A stretch of DNA of 64,000 bases from Mucilaginibacter defluvii (GCF_039543225.1 NZ_BAABJI010000002.1:1488001-1552000), one strand, 5' to 3'. Numbered from the stretch's first letter, positions 25,661-34,583 are shown. The notes: a model not told the origin generated them from the sequence alone. Program-made: numbers and translations.

Positions 25661-25774
25661 ACATATTGGGGTTAAATAATAAATTACCCCTTATCAGCAT
25701 AAATAAAGTTTGCTTTTCCCTTTTAAAGATAATGATAGATGTTCAGGGCTTAGCCCCGCTACAGACGATCTGTC

Positions 25775-26980
25775 TCAGATACCCCTGCGTTTCTTTTCTT
25801 TTACGATGAGGCTAAGTTCACGTCCCATTTGTCCGGCAATGGCGGTGTTCTCCTGTGCCCGGCGGAAAAGATAAGGCAAAACTGCCTTTATTGGCCCGTA
25901 AGGTACATATTTTACAACATTATACCCAGCATTTGCCAAATTAAAGCTCAAATTATCGCTCATACCCAGCAATTGCGAAAAATAAACATGTGGGTGTTTA
26001 TGCTCAATTCCTTGCTTATCCATAAGCTCAGCCAGCAGGCGGCAGCTGTTCTCATTATGGGTACCGGCAACTATGGCAAGTGTATCAATATTCTCAACGG
26101 CGTAACGCACGGCTTCGTCATAATCTTTATCTGCCGATTGTTTGTCGGGCTGAATAGGCGATGGGTAACCCATCTCCGCAGCGCGCTTACGCTCTTTTTC
26201 CATGTATGCACCCCGTACAATTTTAGCGCCTAATACAAATCCTTCTTTTACCGCAACCGCGTGATCTGCCTTAATAGATGCCAGCTTATCATGACGGTAA
26301 AGCTGGTAGGTATTGTAAACAATTATCTTTTCTTTATTAAAACGGCGCATCATGTCCATAGCAAGGGCATCAATAGTTAGCTGTATCCAGCTTTCTTCAG
26401 CATCTATCATAACAGGCACTTGTGCATCATAAGCATTTTGGCAAATGTCAAGCACGCGCTGTTGTACCTTGGCCCACTCAGCCTGCTCGCCGGCAGTAAG
26501 TGTGGTACCTGCATCCAGCTTTTCTAACAATGAAAAACGGCCTACACCGGTTACTTTAAATACAGTGATCGGAATGGCCGGATCGCCGGTAGCACGTTTT
26601 ATAGTGCGGATGATCTCGTTGCGGGTTTCATCAAATACAGCTTCCTCGTCCTCACCTTCAACCGAGTAATCAAGGATAGTACCTACCCCGCCATCATACA
26701 GGTTTTTAATGGCTGCATCGCACTCGGCAATAGTTTCGCCGCCGCAAAATTGTTTGAAGATAGTAGCCTTGATAAGCCCTTTTATGGGCAAACCAATATT
26801 AACCGCGAAGTTGGTAACAGGCGGCCCTATCTTAACCAAAAAGTTGACATTGATAATGCGAAACAGCCAGTAAGCACGTTTTAGCTCACCGTTGGTTGAA
26901 TGCCTGAAAGCCACTTCAGTATTATCAAAAGAGAGGCCTTCGGCAGGTTTGTCGCTGCCGTTTGTAGAGTACGAGGTCAT
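25775..26980 (-). CDS. putA: Proline dehydrogenase
   Basis: 401 residues from the ATG at 26980; an ATG 13 codons upstream adds a hydrophobic stretch atypical of the family. It is an FAD-dependent TIM barrel that oxidises proline to pyrroline-5-carboxylate. Visible family segments are DYSVEGEDEE near 125, MIDAEESWIQ near 210, GAKIVRGAYMEKER near 262 and the substrate-binding YGPIKAVLPYLFRRAQEN near 370. It is a mono-functional enzyme without the P5C dehydrogenase domain. It is divergent from the S4 protein, with 71 bp between them. Confidence 0.92.
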   Translation of the reverse strand: MTSYSTNGSDKPAEGLSFDNTEVAFRHSTNGELKRAYWLFRIINVNFLVKIGPPVTNFAVNIGLPIKGLIKATIFKQFCGGETIAECDAAIKNLYDGGVGTILDYSVEGEDEEAVFDETRNEIIRTIKRATGDPAIPITVFKVTGVGRFSLLEKLDAGTTLTAGEQAEWAKVQQRVLDICQNAYDAQVPVMIDAEESWIQLTIDALAMDMMRRFNKEKIIVYNTYQLYRHDKLASIKADHAVAVKEGFVLGAKIVRGAYMEKERKRAAEMGYPSPIQPDKQSADKDYDEAVRYAVENIDTLAIVAGTHNENSCRLLAELMDKQGIEHKHPHVYFSQLLGMSDNLSFNLANAGYNVVKYVPYGPIKAVLPYLFRRAQENTAIAGQMGRELSLIVKEKKRRGI

Positions 26981-27051
26981 AACTGCAAAAATATAAAATG
27001 CGTCAATTAAATCGTTCATTTATGCTGCAATAGTTTAATTTTGCCGCACAC

Positions 27052-27258
27052 ATGATCAACTTTGAACTACAGGGCGAGTACATCCCACTAATTCAGCTAC
27101 TTAAAGCCACCAATTTGGTACAAACCGGCGGCGAAGCGCAAATTGTTGTTACCGAGGGCGAAGTAAAGTATAACGGCCAGGTTGACTATCGCAAACGCCT
27201 GAAAGTAAAAAAGGGCGACGTTGTTGAGTTCAGAAAACAAACCATCAGGATCATTTAA
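27052..27258 (+). CDS. Small S4-domain RNA-binding protein
   Basis: 68 residues, a single S4 domain of the YaaA/RlbA type: FELQGEYIPLIQLLKATNLV, then GGEAQIVVTEGEVKYNGQVD and RKRLKVKKGDVVEF. Such proteins bind structured RNA, probably rRNA. It lies 3 bp upstream of aroB and is probably cotranscribed. Confidence 0.9.
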   Translation: MINFELQGEYIPLIQLLKATNLVQTGGEAQIVVTEGEVKYNGQVDYRKRLKVKKGDVVEFRKQTIRII

Positions 27259-27261
27259 ATT

Positions 27262-28320
27262 ATGCAAACCATCCAGAGCGATAACTACCCTATTTTTTTT
27301 GAGAACAGTATTGATGAACTTATAGCGTTTATTGAGCGTGGTAAATACAGCCGTTTTTTTGTTTTAACCGACGAACACACAAGCGTACACTGCCTGCCCA
27401 AACTAACCGATAAGCTTAACACCCTGGGTAATTACGACCTGATCGAGATAAACGCCGGCGAGGAAAGCAAGAATATTGACTTCTGCATTGGCGTATGGAA
27501 GATGCTGATTGATTTTGAGGCCGACCGCAAAAGCCTGCTGGTAAACCTGGGCGGCGGCGTGATTACCGACATGGGCGGTTTCACGGCATCAACCTATAAA
27601 CGGGGGATTGATTTTGTGCACATGCCTACTACCCTGCTTTCGCAGGTTGACGCTTCGGTTGGTGGTAAAACGGGGATTGATGTGGACGGCATCAAAAACA
27701 TCATTGGCACATTTACACAACCAAAAGCGGTATTTATTGATACCGCTTTTTTGGATACCCTTCCGCCACGCCAAATACTATCGGGCCTGGCCGAAATGCT
27801 GAAACATGGGTTGATACTGGATGCGGCTTACTGGAACGAGCTTAAACAAAGCGACCTTACCAAGCCTTCAACAGCATTGGTACACCGTTCGGTAGTGTTG
27901 AAAAATAAGGTGGTTATGGAAGACCCTACGGAAAAAAACATCCGCAAGAGCCTGAATTTTGGCCACACCATTGGCCACGCCATTGAAACGTGGGCATTGA
28001 ACGATAAACCCGACTCGCTTACCCACGGCGAGGCGATTGCCATAGGCATGATCTGCGAAAGCTACCTGGCCCACAAAAAAACAGGATTAAAAGCTGAAGA
28101 ACTTGAGGAGATCACCGCTACATTTAACCGGCTATACCCACGCTTTGGCTTTAGCCGTGATATTTATGAGGAGCTTTACAGCATTATGCTGAAGGACAAA
28201 AAGAACATGGATGGCAAAGTGAACTGTACGCTACTATCAGCTATCGGCAAGTTCAATATTGATAACATTTGCACCAAAGAGGAACTTTTTGAAGCGTTTG
28301 ATTATTATTTAGCGGGGTAA
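27262..28320 (+). CDS. aroB: 3-dehydroquinate synthase
   Basis: 352 residues. It converts DAHP to 3-dehydroquinate, the second shikimate step. The NAD-binding motif LGGGVITDMGGFTAS is near residue 95, the substrate/metal region TTLLSQVDASVGGKTGID near 125, and metal ligands lie in LNFGHTIGHAIE near 235 and THGEAIAIGM near 255. The length is standard. It follows the S4 gene closely and stands apart from the pheA-aroA-aroC block by 1.6 kb. Confidence 0.95.
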   Translation: MQTIQSDNYPIFFENSIDELIAFIERGKYSRFFVLTDEHTSVHCLPKLTDKLNTLGNYDLIEINAGEESKNIDFCIGVWKMLIDFEADRKSLLVNLGGGVITDMGGFTASTYKRGIDFVHMPTTLLSQVDASVGGKTGIDVDGIKNIIGTFTQPKAVFIDTAFLDTLPPRQILSGLAEMLKHGLILDAAYWNELKQSDLTKPSTALVHRSVVLKNKVVMEDPTEKNIRKSLNFGHTIGHAIETWALNDKPDSLTHGEAIAIGMICESYLAHKKTGLKAEELEEITATFNRLYPRFGFSRDIYEELYSIMLKDKKNMDGKVNCTLLSAIGKFNIDNICTKEELFEAFDYYLAG

Positions 28321-28362
28321 CTGCAGAGCAAAGGAATTTTATAACCTTAAAAAGTAAAAGGG

Positions 28363-28488
28363 TGTCATGCTGAGCCCCGTCGAAGCATTGTAGATAAAGG
28401 CCCTACCGCACGCACCCTTCGACAAGCTCAGGGTGACAAGCCATTTTTTTAAAATCACCACCTTGTCATGCTGAGCCTGTCGAAGCAT
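28363..28488. repeat. Intergenic palindromic repeat cluster
   Basis: Three copies of a repeat of about 25 bp (GTCATGCTGAGCC, then GTCGAAGCAT): direct at 28363-28388 and 28464-28488, inverted at 28415-28439. The inverted neighbours could form stem-loops in the aroB 3' region. The sequence type is common between genes in Bacteroidota. The gap of 241 bp holds nothing else I can name. Confidence 0.75.
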
Positions 28489-28561
28489 TAGTGGACTTTT
28501 ACAGCTAATCGGCAAAATTCTGCAAATCCCTCAATTCCGAAAATTCAGGTTCAGACAACCC

Positions 28562-28744
28562 TTACAAATTCTCGCCTGCCGGGCCTTGCTCCTTATTTGA
28601 ACTGTCTGATTCCTCCTGCTCAACGGCATCCGTTTTAACGCTTTTGTTTAGTTGCGTATCGGTACCGGTGTTCTCGCCAATCTCATCACGGTGCAGGTTG
28701 CTGTCGTCGTTGGTTTGTTTTATATCTTTTGGATCGTTATTCAT
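28562..28744 (-). CDS. Small acidic, disordered hypothetical protein
   Basis: 60 residues, rich in Asp, Glu, Asn, Ser and Thr with no hydrophobic core (MNNDPKDIKQTNDDSN then EENLxx-type acidic tail ending GPAGENL). It is almost certainly disordered if made. Short acidic proteins of this kind are common in Sphingobacteriaceae, some stress-related, but no function is known to me. Ordinary start and stop codons and a gap to the next gene make it plausible as a gene, with moderate confidence. Confidence 0.5.
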   Translation of the reverse strand: MNNDPKDIKQTNDDSNLHRDEIGENTGTDTQLNKSVKTDAVEQEESDSSNKEQGPAGENL

Positions 28745-28829
28745 AGTGTAATGTTTTATTGAATAACGTTGAGGGTGGATTTTGGTTTAGAATAAACAGC
28801 TTTAAAGTATATCTTAGCAGCATAACACC

Positions 28830-29705
28830 ATGCCTGAATTTATCTCAAAAGTACAGCACAAGAACTACGAAACCGGCGAGTTTTCCGAAGAGAAGGCCCG
28901 CAATCTGGAAGAGACCATAGCACTAATTAAAGCATTCCCATGGGAGGATGAACGCCATTTAACGGATATTCAACTGACCGGGCCATCGGTTACAATATGT
29001 AATAAAGGGGGTGAATATTTGAAGATTGGCTTATATTTTAATGATAAATACTGCATTTACTACCTCAATCAAGGCAATGTATTATTTGAGCGCTCATTTG
29101 AATCCCTTGACTTAGTTTTGGAGATTATCACTCACTTTTTTGACAACACTTTTAAACCTGAGGGCTTTGACAAACCTTTTCCAAAATTTAGTAGCAAAAA
29201 ACATTTTCTCACTCAAACATTTGAATATAATCCAACCGTGTTTAGGTTTATGACGATCACGCTAAATCTTTGGATCCTTTTTTTAATGTTTCCAGTTGTA
29301 ATTCTCTTGATGAGTAAGCCGATTCATTTTCAACCGGATGGAATATTTCTGATATTACTACTGATTGCGTTCCCAGGTGTTTTATTATATTACACGTTCA
29401 TATTAACTTTTCCGAAAAGAAACCAATTTCTTAAAATTTCGAGAGGGCAAAATGCGTTTTGGTTTGGAGATAATAAAAATGAAATTGTTAAATATGGAAA
29501 AGATGAAATCGTTAACATTATAACGTATCAAGCAAAAGGCAGCAGAAATCCTATTGAATTAATCGTATACGAGATTGCATTTAAGAATAACACTTCAATT
29601 AAGTTTACAAATATTTTAATTAGTGATAGCGATTTTACATCAAAATTTGATGATTCATTTGAATTTTTTTCAATTGGCGAGCTTCATCCGTTTCAAGTAT
29701 TGTAA
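28830..29705 (+). CDS. Hypothetical membrane protein with two central TM helices
   Basis: 291 residues. A soluble N-terminal part (about 1-145) is followed by two membrane helices (about 148-170, LNLWILFLMFPVVILLMS; about 178-200, GIFLILLLIAFPGVLLYYTF) and a soluble beta-rich C-terminal part (about 205-291). Both ends are probably cytoplasmic, like PH-domain-type membrane proteins. I do not recognise the family. Its second half is noticeably AT-richer than the neighbours, which may indicate recent acquisition. Confidence 0.65.
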   Translation: MPEFISKVQHKNYETGEFSEEKARNLEETIALIKAFPWEDERHLTDIQLTGPSVTICNKGGEYLKIGLYFNDKYCIYYLNQGNVLFERSFESLDLVLEIITHFFDNTFKPEGFDKPFPKFSSKKHFLTQTFEYNPTVFRFMTITLNLWILFLMFPVVILLMSKPIHFQPDGIFLILLLIAFPGVLLYYTFILTFPKRNQFLKISRGQNAFWFGDNKNEIVKYGKDEIVNIITYQAKGSRNPIELIVYEIAFKNNTSIKFTNILISDSDFTSKFDDSFEFFSIGELHPFQVL

Positions 29706-29747
29706 AGCAATATGTTAAAGCAAGATAAATATTAATTTTTAATTTTA

Positions 29748-29779
29748 TTTGGAACAAATACTTCAAACGCTTACATTAG
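29748..29779 (+). promoter_or_regulatory. Probable promoter of the pheA leader
   Basis: TTTG (29748-29751), a 20-bp spacer, then TACATTAG (29772-29779) fits the Bacteroidota -33/-7 consensus (TTTG, TAnnTTTG) at 7 of 8 positions in the -7 box. Transcription would start a few bases later, just upstream of the leader peptide. Confidence 0.6.
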
Positions 29780-29796
29780 CGGCATCAAACAAAACA

Positions 29797-29850
29797 ATGA
29801 TTAATAACAACGCATATTTTTACGGTTTTTACTTTTACTTTAACAGGTAA
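29797..29850 (+). CDS. Phe/Tyr-rich leader peptide of pheA
   Basis: ATG at 29797 to TAA at 29850 encodes the 17-residue MINNNAYFYGFYFYFNR, with four Tyr and four Phe among nine consecutive residues. This composition is that of a ribosome-stalling leader which senses charged tRNA-Phe (and perhaps tRNA-Tyr). It is followed immediately by the antiterminator arm (29853) and the terminator (29894-29927). The role is inferred from composition and placement. Confidence 0.8.
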   Translation: MINNNAYFYGFYFYFNR

Positions 29851-29852
29851 GA

Positions 29853-29927
29853 GCCGGGACTGATATGCACTAACTAACATACAGAAGAAACTGAAAAGTC
29901 CCGGCCCGATAAAGGCCGGGACTTTTT
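29853..29927 (+). promoter_or_regulatory. Transcription attenuator of pheA
   Basis: Terminator: 13-bp stem AAAAGTCCCGGCC (29894-29906) and GGCCGGGACTTTT (29914-29926), 7-nt loop, T-run ending at 29927, 14 bp before the pheA ATG. Antiterminator: GCCGGGACT (29853-29861), directly after the leader stop codon, is complementary to AGTCCCGGC (29897-29905), the terminator's left arm. A ribosome stalled at the aromatic codons would leave 29853-29861 free and prevent the terminator from forming. Confidence 0.8.
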
Positions 29928-29941
29928 GCTTTAACAGGGTT

Positions 29942-30784
29942 ATGATAAACGGAACACCACGGGTTGCAATACAGGGCATACGCGCTTCCTTTCACGAAGA
30001 GGCCGCCTTCAGGTATTTTGGCGAGGACATTCAAACCATTGAATGCAACTCTTTTAAACAAACTTTCGAAGCCCTGAAAAACGGCGAGGCCGACTATGTG
30101 GTGATGGCCATTGAGAACAGTATTGCCGGCAGCCTGCTGCCTAACTACTCGCTGCTGTTAAACTACAACTTTCCGGTAGTAGGCGAGGTTTACCTGCCTA
30201 TACAACTACACCTGATGGCGCTGCCGGGCGTGGCGTTTGAGGATGTTAAAACTGCCATGTCGCACCCGATTGCTATACGCCAGTGCGTTGATTTTTTTGA
30301 TGATTACCCACAGATCAAGGTAGTGGAAAGCAATGATACCGCCGCCTGCGCCAAACGCATCCGTGAGGAACAGCTTACCGATACCGTAGCCATTGCCAAC
30401 ACGTTGGCCGCCAAACTTTACGGTCTGGAAATCTTAGAGCGCCGCATCGAATCGAACAAAAAGAACTTCACCCGTTTTTTAATACTCACCACGCATGACA
30501 ATGCCGTTAAGGTGGAAGCCAACAAAGCGTCGTTATGCTTCCAGGTAAGTAATGAGGTGGGGTCGCTGGCCAAGGTGCTCAATATTTTGGCCGAAAACAA
30601 CATCAACATGAGCAAGATACAGAGCATGCCGGTACTGGGTAAACGTAATGAATACAACTTTTATCTGGACGTGGAATGGACAGCCCAACAACAATATGAT
30701 ACCGCACTGCGCCAAATATTAAAGTATACCCACAACTTTAATATACTGGGCGAATATAAGCGGTATGAGGAGGGGCTTTCATAG
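29942..30784 (+). CDS. pheA: Prephenate dehydratase
   Basis: 280 residues. The dehydratase domain (about 1-180) makes phenylpyruvate from prephenate and carries the catalytic TRF motif (NKKNFTRFLIL near 178). An ACT domain (about 198-275, SLCFQVSNEVGSLAKVLNIL) would bind Phe. The usual ESRP allosteric motif reads QSMP (KIQSMPVLGK), so feedback control may be altered. There is no chorismate mutase domain; that activity is in the next gene. Expression is probably controlled by the leader attenuator just upstream. Confidence 0.94.
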   Translation: MINGTPRVAIQGIRASFHEEAAFRYFGEDIQTIECNSFKQTFEALKNGEADYVVMAIENSIAGSLLPNYSLLLNYNFPVVGEVYLPIQLHLMALPGVAFEDVKTAMSHPIAIRQCVDFFDDYPQIKVVESNDTAACAKRIREEQLTDTVAIANTLAAKLYGLEILERRIESNKKNFTRFLILTTHDNAVKVEANKASLCFQVSNEVGSLAKVLNILAENNINMSKIQSMPVLGKRNEYNFYLDVEWTAQQQYDTALRQILKYTHNFNILGEYKRYEEGLS

Positions 30785-30791
30785 CTTTAGT

Positions 30792-30942
30792 AGTCCGGAA
30801 GTCGGTAAGACCGAAAGTCTGGAGATAGGAAAAACAATCTTCTGGGCTTTCCGACTTATCGGACTCCCGGACTCAAACACAACAATTAATTAACAAAATA
30901 TAAAATTTACTTCCGGACTTTCGGTCTTACCGACTTCGGACT
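30792..30942. repeat. Long inverted repeat between pheA and the DAHP synthase gene
   Basis: 30792-30819 (starting AGTCCGGAAGTCGG) is repeated in inverted form at 30916-30942 with a single base deletion. A degenerate third copy in the same orientation as the second lies at about 30839-30874. The arms could form a 27-bp stem in the intercistronic RNA. It looks like a dispersed repeat rather than a gene-specific site. Confidence 0.75.
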
Positions 30943-30962
30943 CAAAAAAACAAACAACGATC

Positions 30963-32087
30963 ATGAAACTTAATTTAAACATACAACCATTAAATACCTG
31001 GATAACATCGGGTAAAGAGCCATTGGTAATTGCAGGCCCGTGCAGTGCCGAAACTGAGGATCAATTAGTAGCCACTGCTAAATTGCTGGCCAATACCGGA
31101 AAAATTACCGCACTGCGTGCAGGTATCTGGAAACCGCGTACCCGTCCGGGTGAGTTTGAGGGTATCGGCAGCATTGGCCTGGAGTGGTTAAAACGCGCTA
31201 AAGAAGAAACCGGCTTGCCAACCGCAGTTGAGGTTGCTACCGCTAAACACGTTGAAGAAGCTTTAGCTGCCGGTGTCGACATTCTTTGGGTAGGTGCACG
31301 TTCAACCGCTAATCCTTTCACTGTACAGGAAATTGCTGATGCCCTTCAGGGTGTTGATGTACCGGTGATGGTTAAAAATCCGGTTAACCCTGACCTATCG
31401 TTATGGATTGGCGCCTTAGAGCGCATCAATAATGCGGGTATTACTAAACTGGCGGCTATTCACCGTGGCTTCTCGTCATACGGTAACACCACCTTCCGTA
31501 ACGACCCAATGTGGGATCTGGCAATTAGCCTGAAAACACAGGTGCCTGATCTGCCGATCATCAATGATCCGAGCCACATCACCGGTAACCGCGACCTGAT
31601 CGGTTACATCGCCCAAAAAGCGTTTGACCTGGATATGCAAGGTGTAATGATCGAATCGCACATTGATCCTTCAGTTGCCTGGACAGATGCTAAACAACAG
31701 GTTACCCCTGCTGCCCTTTCAGATATTATTGACAACCTTACCCTGCGTAAAGCCGAAGTTAAAAGTGCAGCCGTTAGTGATAAGTTGGCTGAATTACGTG
31801 CCAAGATCGATAAGATCGACGACCTGATCATCCAGAAAGTTGCCGAGCGTATGAACATCGCCGAGCAAATTGGTAAATACAAAAAAGATAACAACATCAC
31901 TATTTTACAGGTTAACCGTTGGGAAGAGATCCTGAAAAAAACTACCGATTATGGTAAGGCTTTGAAACTCGACGCTGAGTTTACCGAGAAACTGTTAGAG
32001 CTGGTTCACACCGAATCTATCCGTCGCCAGGGCATTATCCTGAACGAAGGCCAGGAGCAAGTGGAAGAAAAATTAACCCAAGCGTAA
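30963..32087 (+). CDS. aroG: Bifunctional DAHP synthase / chorismate mutase
   Basis: 374 residues. The N-terminal type I-beta DAHP synthase domain (about 1-262; VIAGPCSAETEDQ near 20, RAGIWKPRTRPGEFEG near 52, GARSTANPF near 112) condenses PEP and erythrose-4-phosphate. An AroQ chorismate mutase domain at the C-terminus (about 275-360; LRAKIDKIDDLIIQKVAERM) follows. It therefore supplies both the entry step and prephenate for pheA. The domain order (mutase last) is usual in Bacteroidota. aroA follows after 9 bp. Confidence 0.94.
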   Translation: MKLNLNIQPLNTWITSGKEPLVIAGPCSAETEDQLVATAKLLANTGKITALRAGIWKPRTRPGEFEGIGSIGLEWLKRAKEETGLPTAVEVATAKHVEEALAAGVDILWVGARSTANPFTVQEIADALQGVDVPVMVKNPVNPDLSLWIGALERINNAGITKLAAIHRGFSSYGNTTFRNDPMWDLAISLKTQVPDLPIINDPSHITGNRDLIGYIAQKAFDLDMQGVMIESHIDPSVAWTDAKQQVTPAALSDIIDNLTLRKAEVKSAAVSDKLAELRAKIDKIDDLIIQKVAERMNIAEQIGKYKKDNNITILQVNRWEEILKKTTDYGKALKLDAEFTEKLLELVHTESIRRQGIILNEGQEQVEEKLTQA

Positions 32088-32096
32088 CCAGGGATA

Positions 32097-33365
32097 ATGA
32101 GTAGTAGTAACATCATCCTTACTAAAACAGATAAAACCGTCAACGGCACCATACAACTTACGGGCTCAAAAAGCGAGTGCAACCGTGCACTCGTTATTGA
32201 AGCCTTGAGTGGCGGCCGTGTAAAGGTTAAAAACCTGTCGGACGCGGCGGATACCGTTACGCTGGCGGGGATACTTAACAGTACGCAGTTGGCAGTTGGC
32301 AGTAACGCAGTTGCTGAACCAGCAACCGTCAACATAGGCCCGGCTGGGACGGCTATGCGTTTTTTGACGGCTTATTTCGCGCTGCAACCGGGTGAGGTAT
32401 TGCTTACCGGCACCGAGCGTATGAAACAGCGCCCTATAGGCATTTTGGTTGATGCCTTGCGTAAACTGGGCGCTAACATTACCTATGCCGAAAAGGATGG
32501 CTTTCCGCCGTTGCAAATAAGCGGTGGCTTTGAGCAGCAAACCAACCAGATCAGCATTAAGGGTGATATCAGCAGTCAGTATATCACCGCTTTGTTACTG
32601 ATAGCCGCTAAGTTACCTCAAGGTTTAGAGCTGCATATCGAGGGTGAGCTTACCTCCCGCCCTTATGTGGAGATGACTTTGGCGATGTTAAAGCAAGCGG
32701 GTATTCAGCATACTTGGCAAGGCAACATGATCAGCATAGCTAACCAGGAGTTCAGCGAAACATCGCTGCCTGTGGAGCCTGACTGGAGCGCGTCATCCTA
32801 CTGGTACGCTATAGCGGCTTTAGCTGATGAAGCCGAACTGTTTTTACCGGGACTTACCTCATACAGCTTACAGGGCGATAGCGTGATCACCGAGATCATG
32901 GCGAACTTTGGCATTACCTCGCAGTTTAAGGATGGCGGCGTTCATTTGAAAAAGGAGCCAAAACCTATCCAACGCAAAATATTCGACATGAAGGAATGCC
33001 CTGATTTGGCGCAAACCGTTATTGTGGTATGTGCGGCATTAGGGCACGAAGCTACCTTTACCGGCCTGGAAACCCTAAAAATAAAGGAAACCGACCGTGT
33101 AAAGGCCTTACAGAACGAACTGGGCAAAATGGGGGTTAAACTGATTGAAAAAGGTTTGGTTTACAAACTGGATTGCAGCGAAAAGTTCATTCCCGAAAGC
33201 ATGTTCATCAATACCTACGAGGACCACCGCATGGCCATGGCCTTTGCGCCGCTGGCACTGGTAATTCCGCAAGTGGAAGTTGAAGATGCCATGGTTGTCG
33301 AAAAATCATACCCGGCATTCTGGCAGGATCTGGAGAAGGTGGGCTTTGGCCCCCTAACGCCCTAA
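32097..33365 (+). CDS. aroA: 3-phosphoshikimate 1-carboxyvinyltransferase (EPSP synthase)
   Basis: 422 residues. Substrate-binding motifs are LTGSKSECNRALVIEA near 20, GPAGTAMRFLTAYF near 82 and YEDHRMAMAFAPL near 374. It adds PEP to shikimate-3-phosphate, the sixth shikimate step. Its last residues (GPLTP and the stop) are encoded within an intergenic-type inverted repeat (33349-33374), so the repeat seems to have formed the gene's end. It belongs to the block DAHP synthase, aroA, aroC. Confidence 0.95.
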   Translation: MSSSNIILTKTDKTVNGTIQLTGSKSECNRALVIEALSGGRVKVKNLSDAADTVTLAGILNSTQLAVGSNAVAEPATVNIGPAGTAMRFLTAYFALQPGEVLLTGTERMKQRPIGILVDALRKLGANITYAEKDGFPPLQISGGFEQQTNQISIKGDISSQYITALLLIAAKLPQGLELHIEGELTSRPYVEMTLAMLKQAGIQHTWQGNMISIANQEFSETSLPVEPDWSASSYWYAIAALADEAELFLPGLTSYSLQGDSVITEIMANFGITSQFKDGGVHLKKEPKPIQRKIFDMKECPDLAQTVIVVCAALGHEATFTGLETLKIKETDRVKALQNELGKMGVKLIEKGLVYKLDCSEKFIPESMFINTYEDHRMAMAFAPLALVIPQVEVEDAMVVEKSYPAFWQDLEKVGFGPLTP

Positions 33366-33452
33366 AGGGGGAATCCTTAAAATGCGAAATAATCAACTTA
33401 ACTATATTTATTAAACAACATACAAAATTCCCCCTTTAGGGGGTTAGGGGGC
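33349..33452. repeat. Inverted repeat pair spanning the aroA stop and aroC start
   Basis: 33349-33374 (GCCCCCTAACGCCC then TAAAGGGGGAAT) is inverted at 33427-33452 with one mismatch. The first copy includes the aroA stop codon; the second ends 3 bp before the aroC ATG. Paired, they would put the aroC start at the foot of a 26-bp stem. Confidence 0.8.
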
Positions 33453-33455
33453 ACC

Positions 33456-34544
33456 ATGGCAGGCAATACTTTCGGGCAAATATTCAGGATAACAACATTT
33501 GGCGAATCGCATGGCGAGGCTATCGGTGTGATTGTAGACGGTTGCCCGGCGCAGTTACCGGTTGACCTGGATTACATTCAGGCTGAGTTGGATAAACGTA
33601 AACCCGGTCAGTCAAAGATCACCACGCAGCGTAAGGAGAGCGATGCCGTGCAGTTACTTTCGGGTACGTTCGAGGGCAAAACTACGGGTACGCCTATCGC
33701 CATGATCATCCCGAATGAAGATCAGCGCTCAAAGGATTATGGCCATAATGTGGATGTATTCCGTCCATCACATGCCGACTTTACTTACTTTACCAAGTAT
33801 GGCATCCGCGATCATCGAGGCGGCGGCCGTTCATCAGCCCGAGAAACCGCGGCGCGTGTAGCGGCTGGCGCATTGGCCAAGCTATTCCTGAAAACGCAGG
33901 GTATTGAAGTGTTCGCGCATGTAAGCAGTGTAGGCAAAATAAACGCGCCTAATGTGGATATTAAAGATGCTACGGCTTTTATTGAAGCCCGGGAGCAAAA
34001 TATTGTACGCTGTGTTGACCCTGCTACTGCCGAAGAAATGATCGAGTTTATCGATGGCATCCGTAAGCAAGGCGATACCGTAGGCGGTAAAGTTACCTGC
34101 TTTGCCACCAATGTACCTGCCGGTTTAGGCGAGCCTGTTTTTGATAAATTACATGCCGATTTGGGCAAGGCTATGTTGAGTATCAACGCCGTGCATGGGT
34201 TTGAATTTGGTTCCGGTTTTGAGGGCAGCGAGATGCGTGGCTCTGAGCATAACGACATCTTCCGCAACAACGCGGGTAAGGTGGAAACCATCACCAACTT
34301 TTCGGGTGGTATACAGGGCGGTATCAGCAATGGCATGCCTGTCGAGTTCAGGGTAGCGTTTAAGCCTGTGGCTACCATTATGCACAATCAGCAAACGGTA
34401 AACAGCGCCGGCGAAGCATCAGAGATCAGCGGCAAGGGCCGTCACGACCCTTGTGTGGTACCACGCGCCGTGCCTATTGTTGAGGCCATGGCGGCATTGG
34501 TTTTAGCCGATCATGTGCTGCGTAACAGGGCCGCTAAAGTATAA
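33456..34544 (+). CDS. aroC: Chorismate synthase
   Basis: 362 residues. It makes chorismate from EPSP using reduced FMN. Signature segments are [18 protein letters not shown] near 11, [19 protein letters not shown] near 123 (with the FMN-binding DHRGGGRSS), and the C-terminal [20 protein letters not shown] near 330. Full length. Translation may be affected by the inverted repeat whose second arm ends just before its start codon. Confidence 0.96.
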   Translation: MAGNTFGQIFRITTFGESHGEAIGVIVDGCPAQLPVDLDYIQAELDKRKPGQSKITTQRKESDAVQLLSGTFEGKTTGTPIAMIIPNEDQRSKDYGHNVDVFRPSHADFTYFTKYGIRDHRGGGRSSARETAARVAAGALAKLFLKTQGIEVFAHVSSVGKINAPNVDIKDATAFIEAREQNIVRCVDPATAEEMIEFIDGIRKQGDTVGGKVTCFATNVPAGLGEPVFDKLHADLGKAMLSINAVHGFEFGSGFEGSEMRGSEHNDIFRNNAGKVETITNFSGGIQGGISNGMPVEFRVAFKPVATIMHNQQTVNSAGEASEISGKGRHDPCVVPRAVPIVEAMAALVLADHVLRNRAAKV

Positions 34545-34583
34545 TCGTTACAAACATCCCCATAAAAAGCACGTTATCTTTAT

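Noticed and set aside
28363..28488. Possible small CRISPR-like array
   Set aside because: Only three copies of different orientation with unequal spacing; it is an intergenic palindromic repeat.
29853..29927. Riboswitch or T-box in front of pheA
   Set aside because: No T-box-specific sequence or stem I; the Phe/Tyr leader with alternative pairing explains the element.
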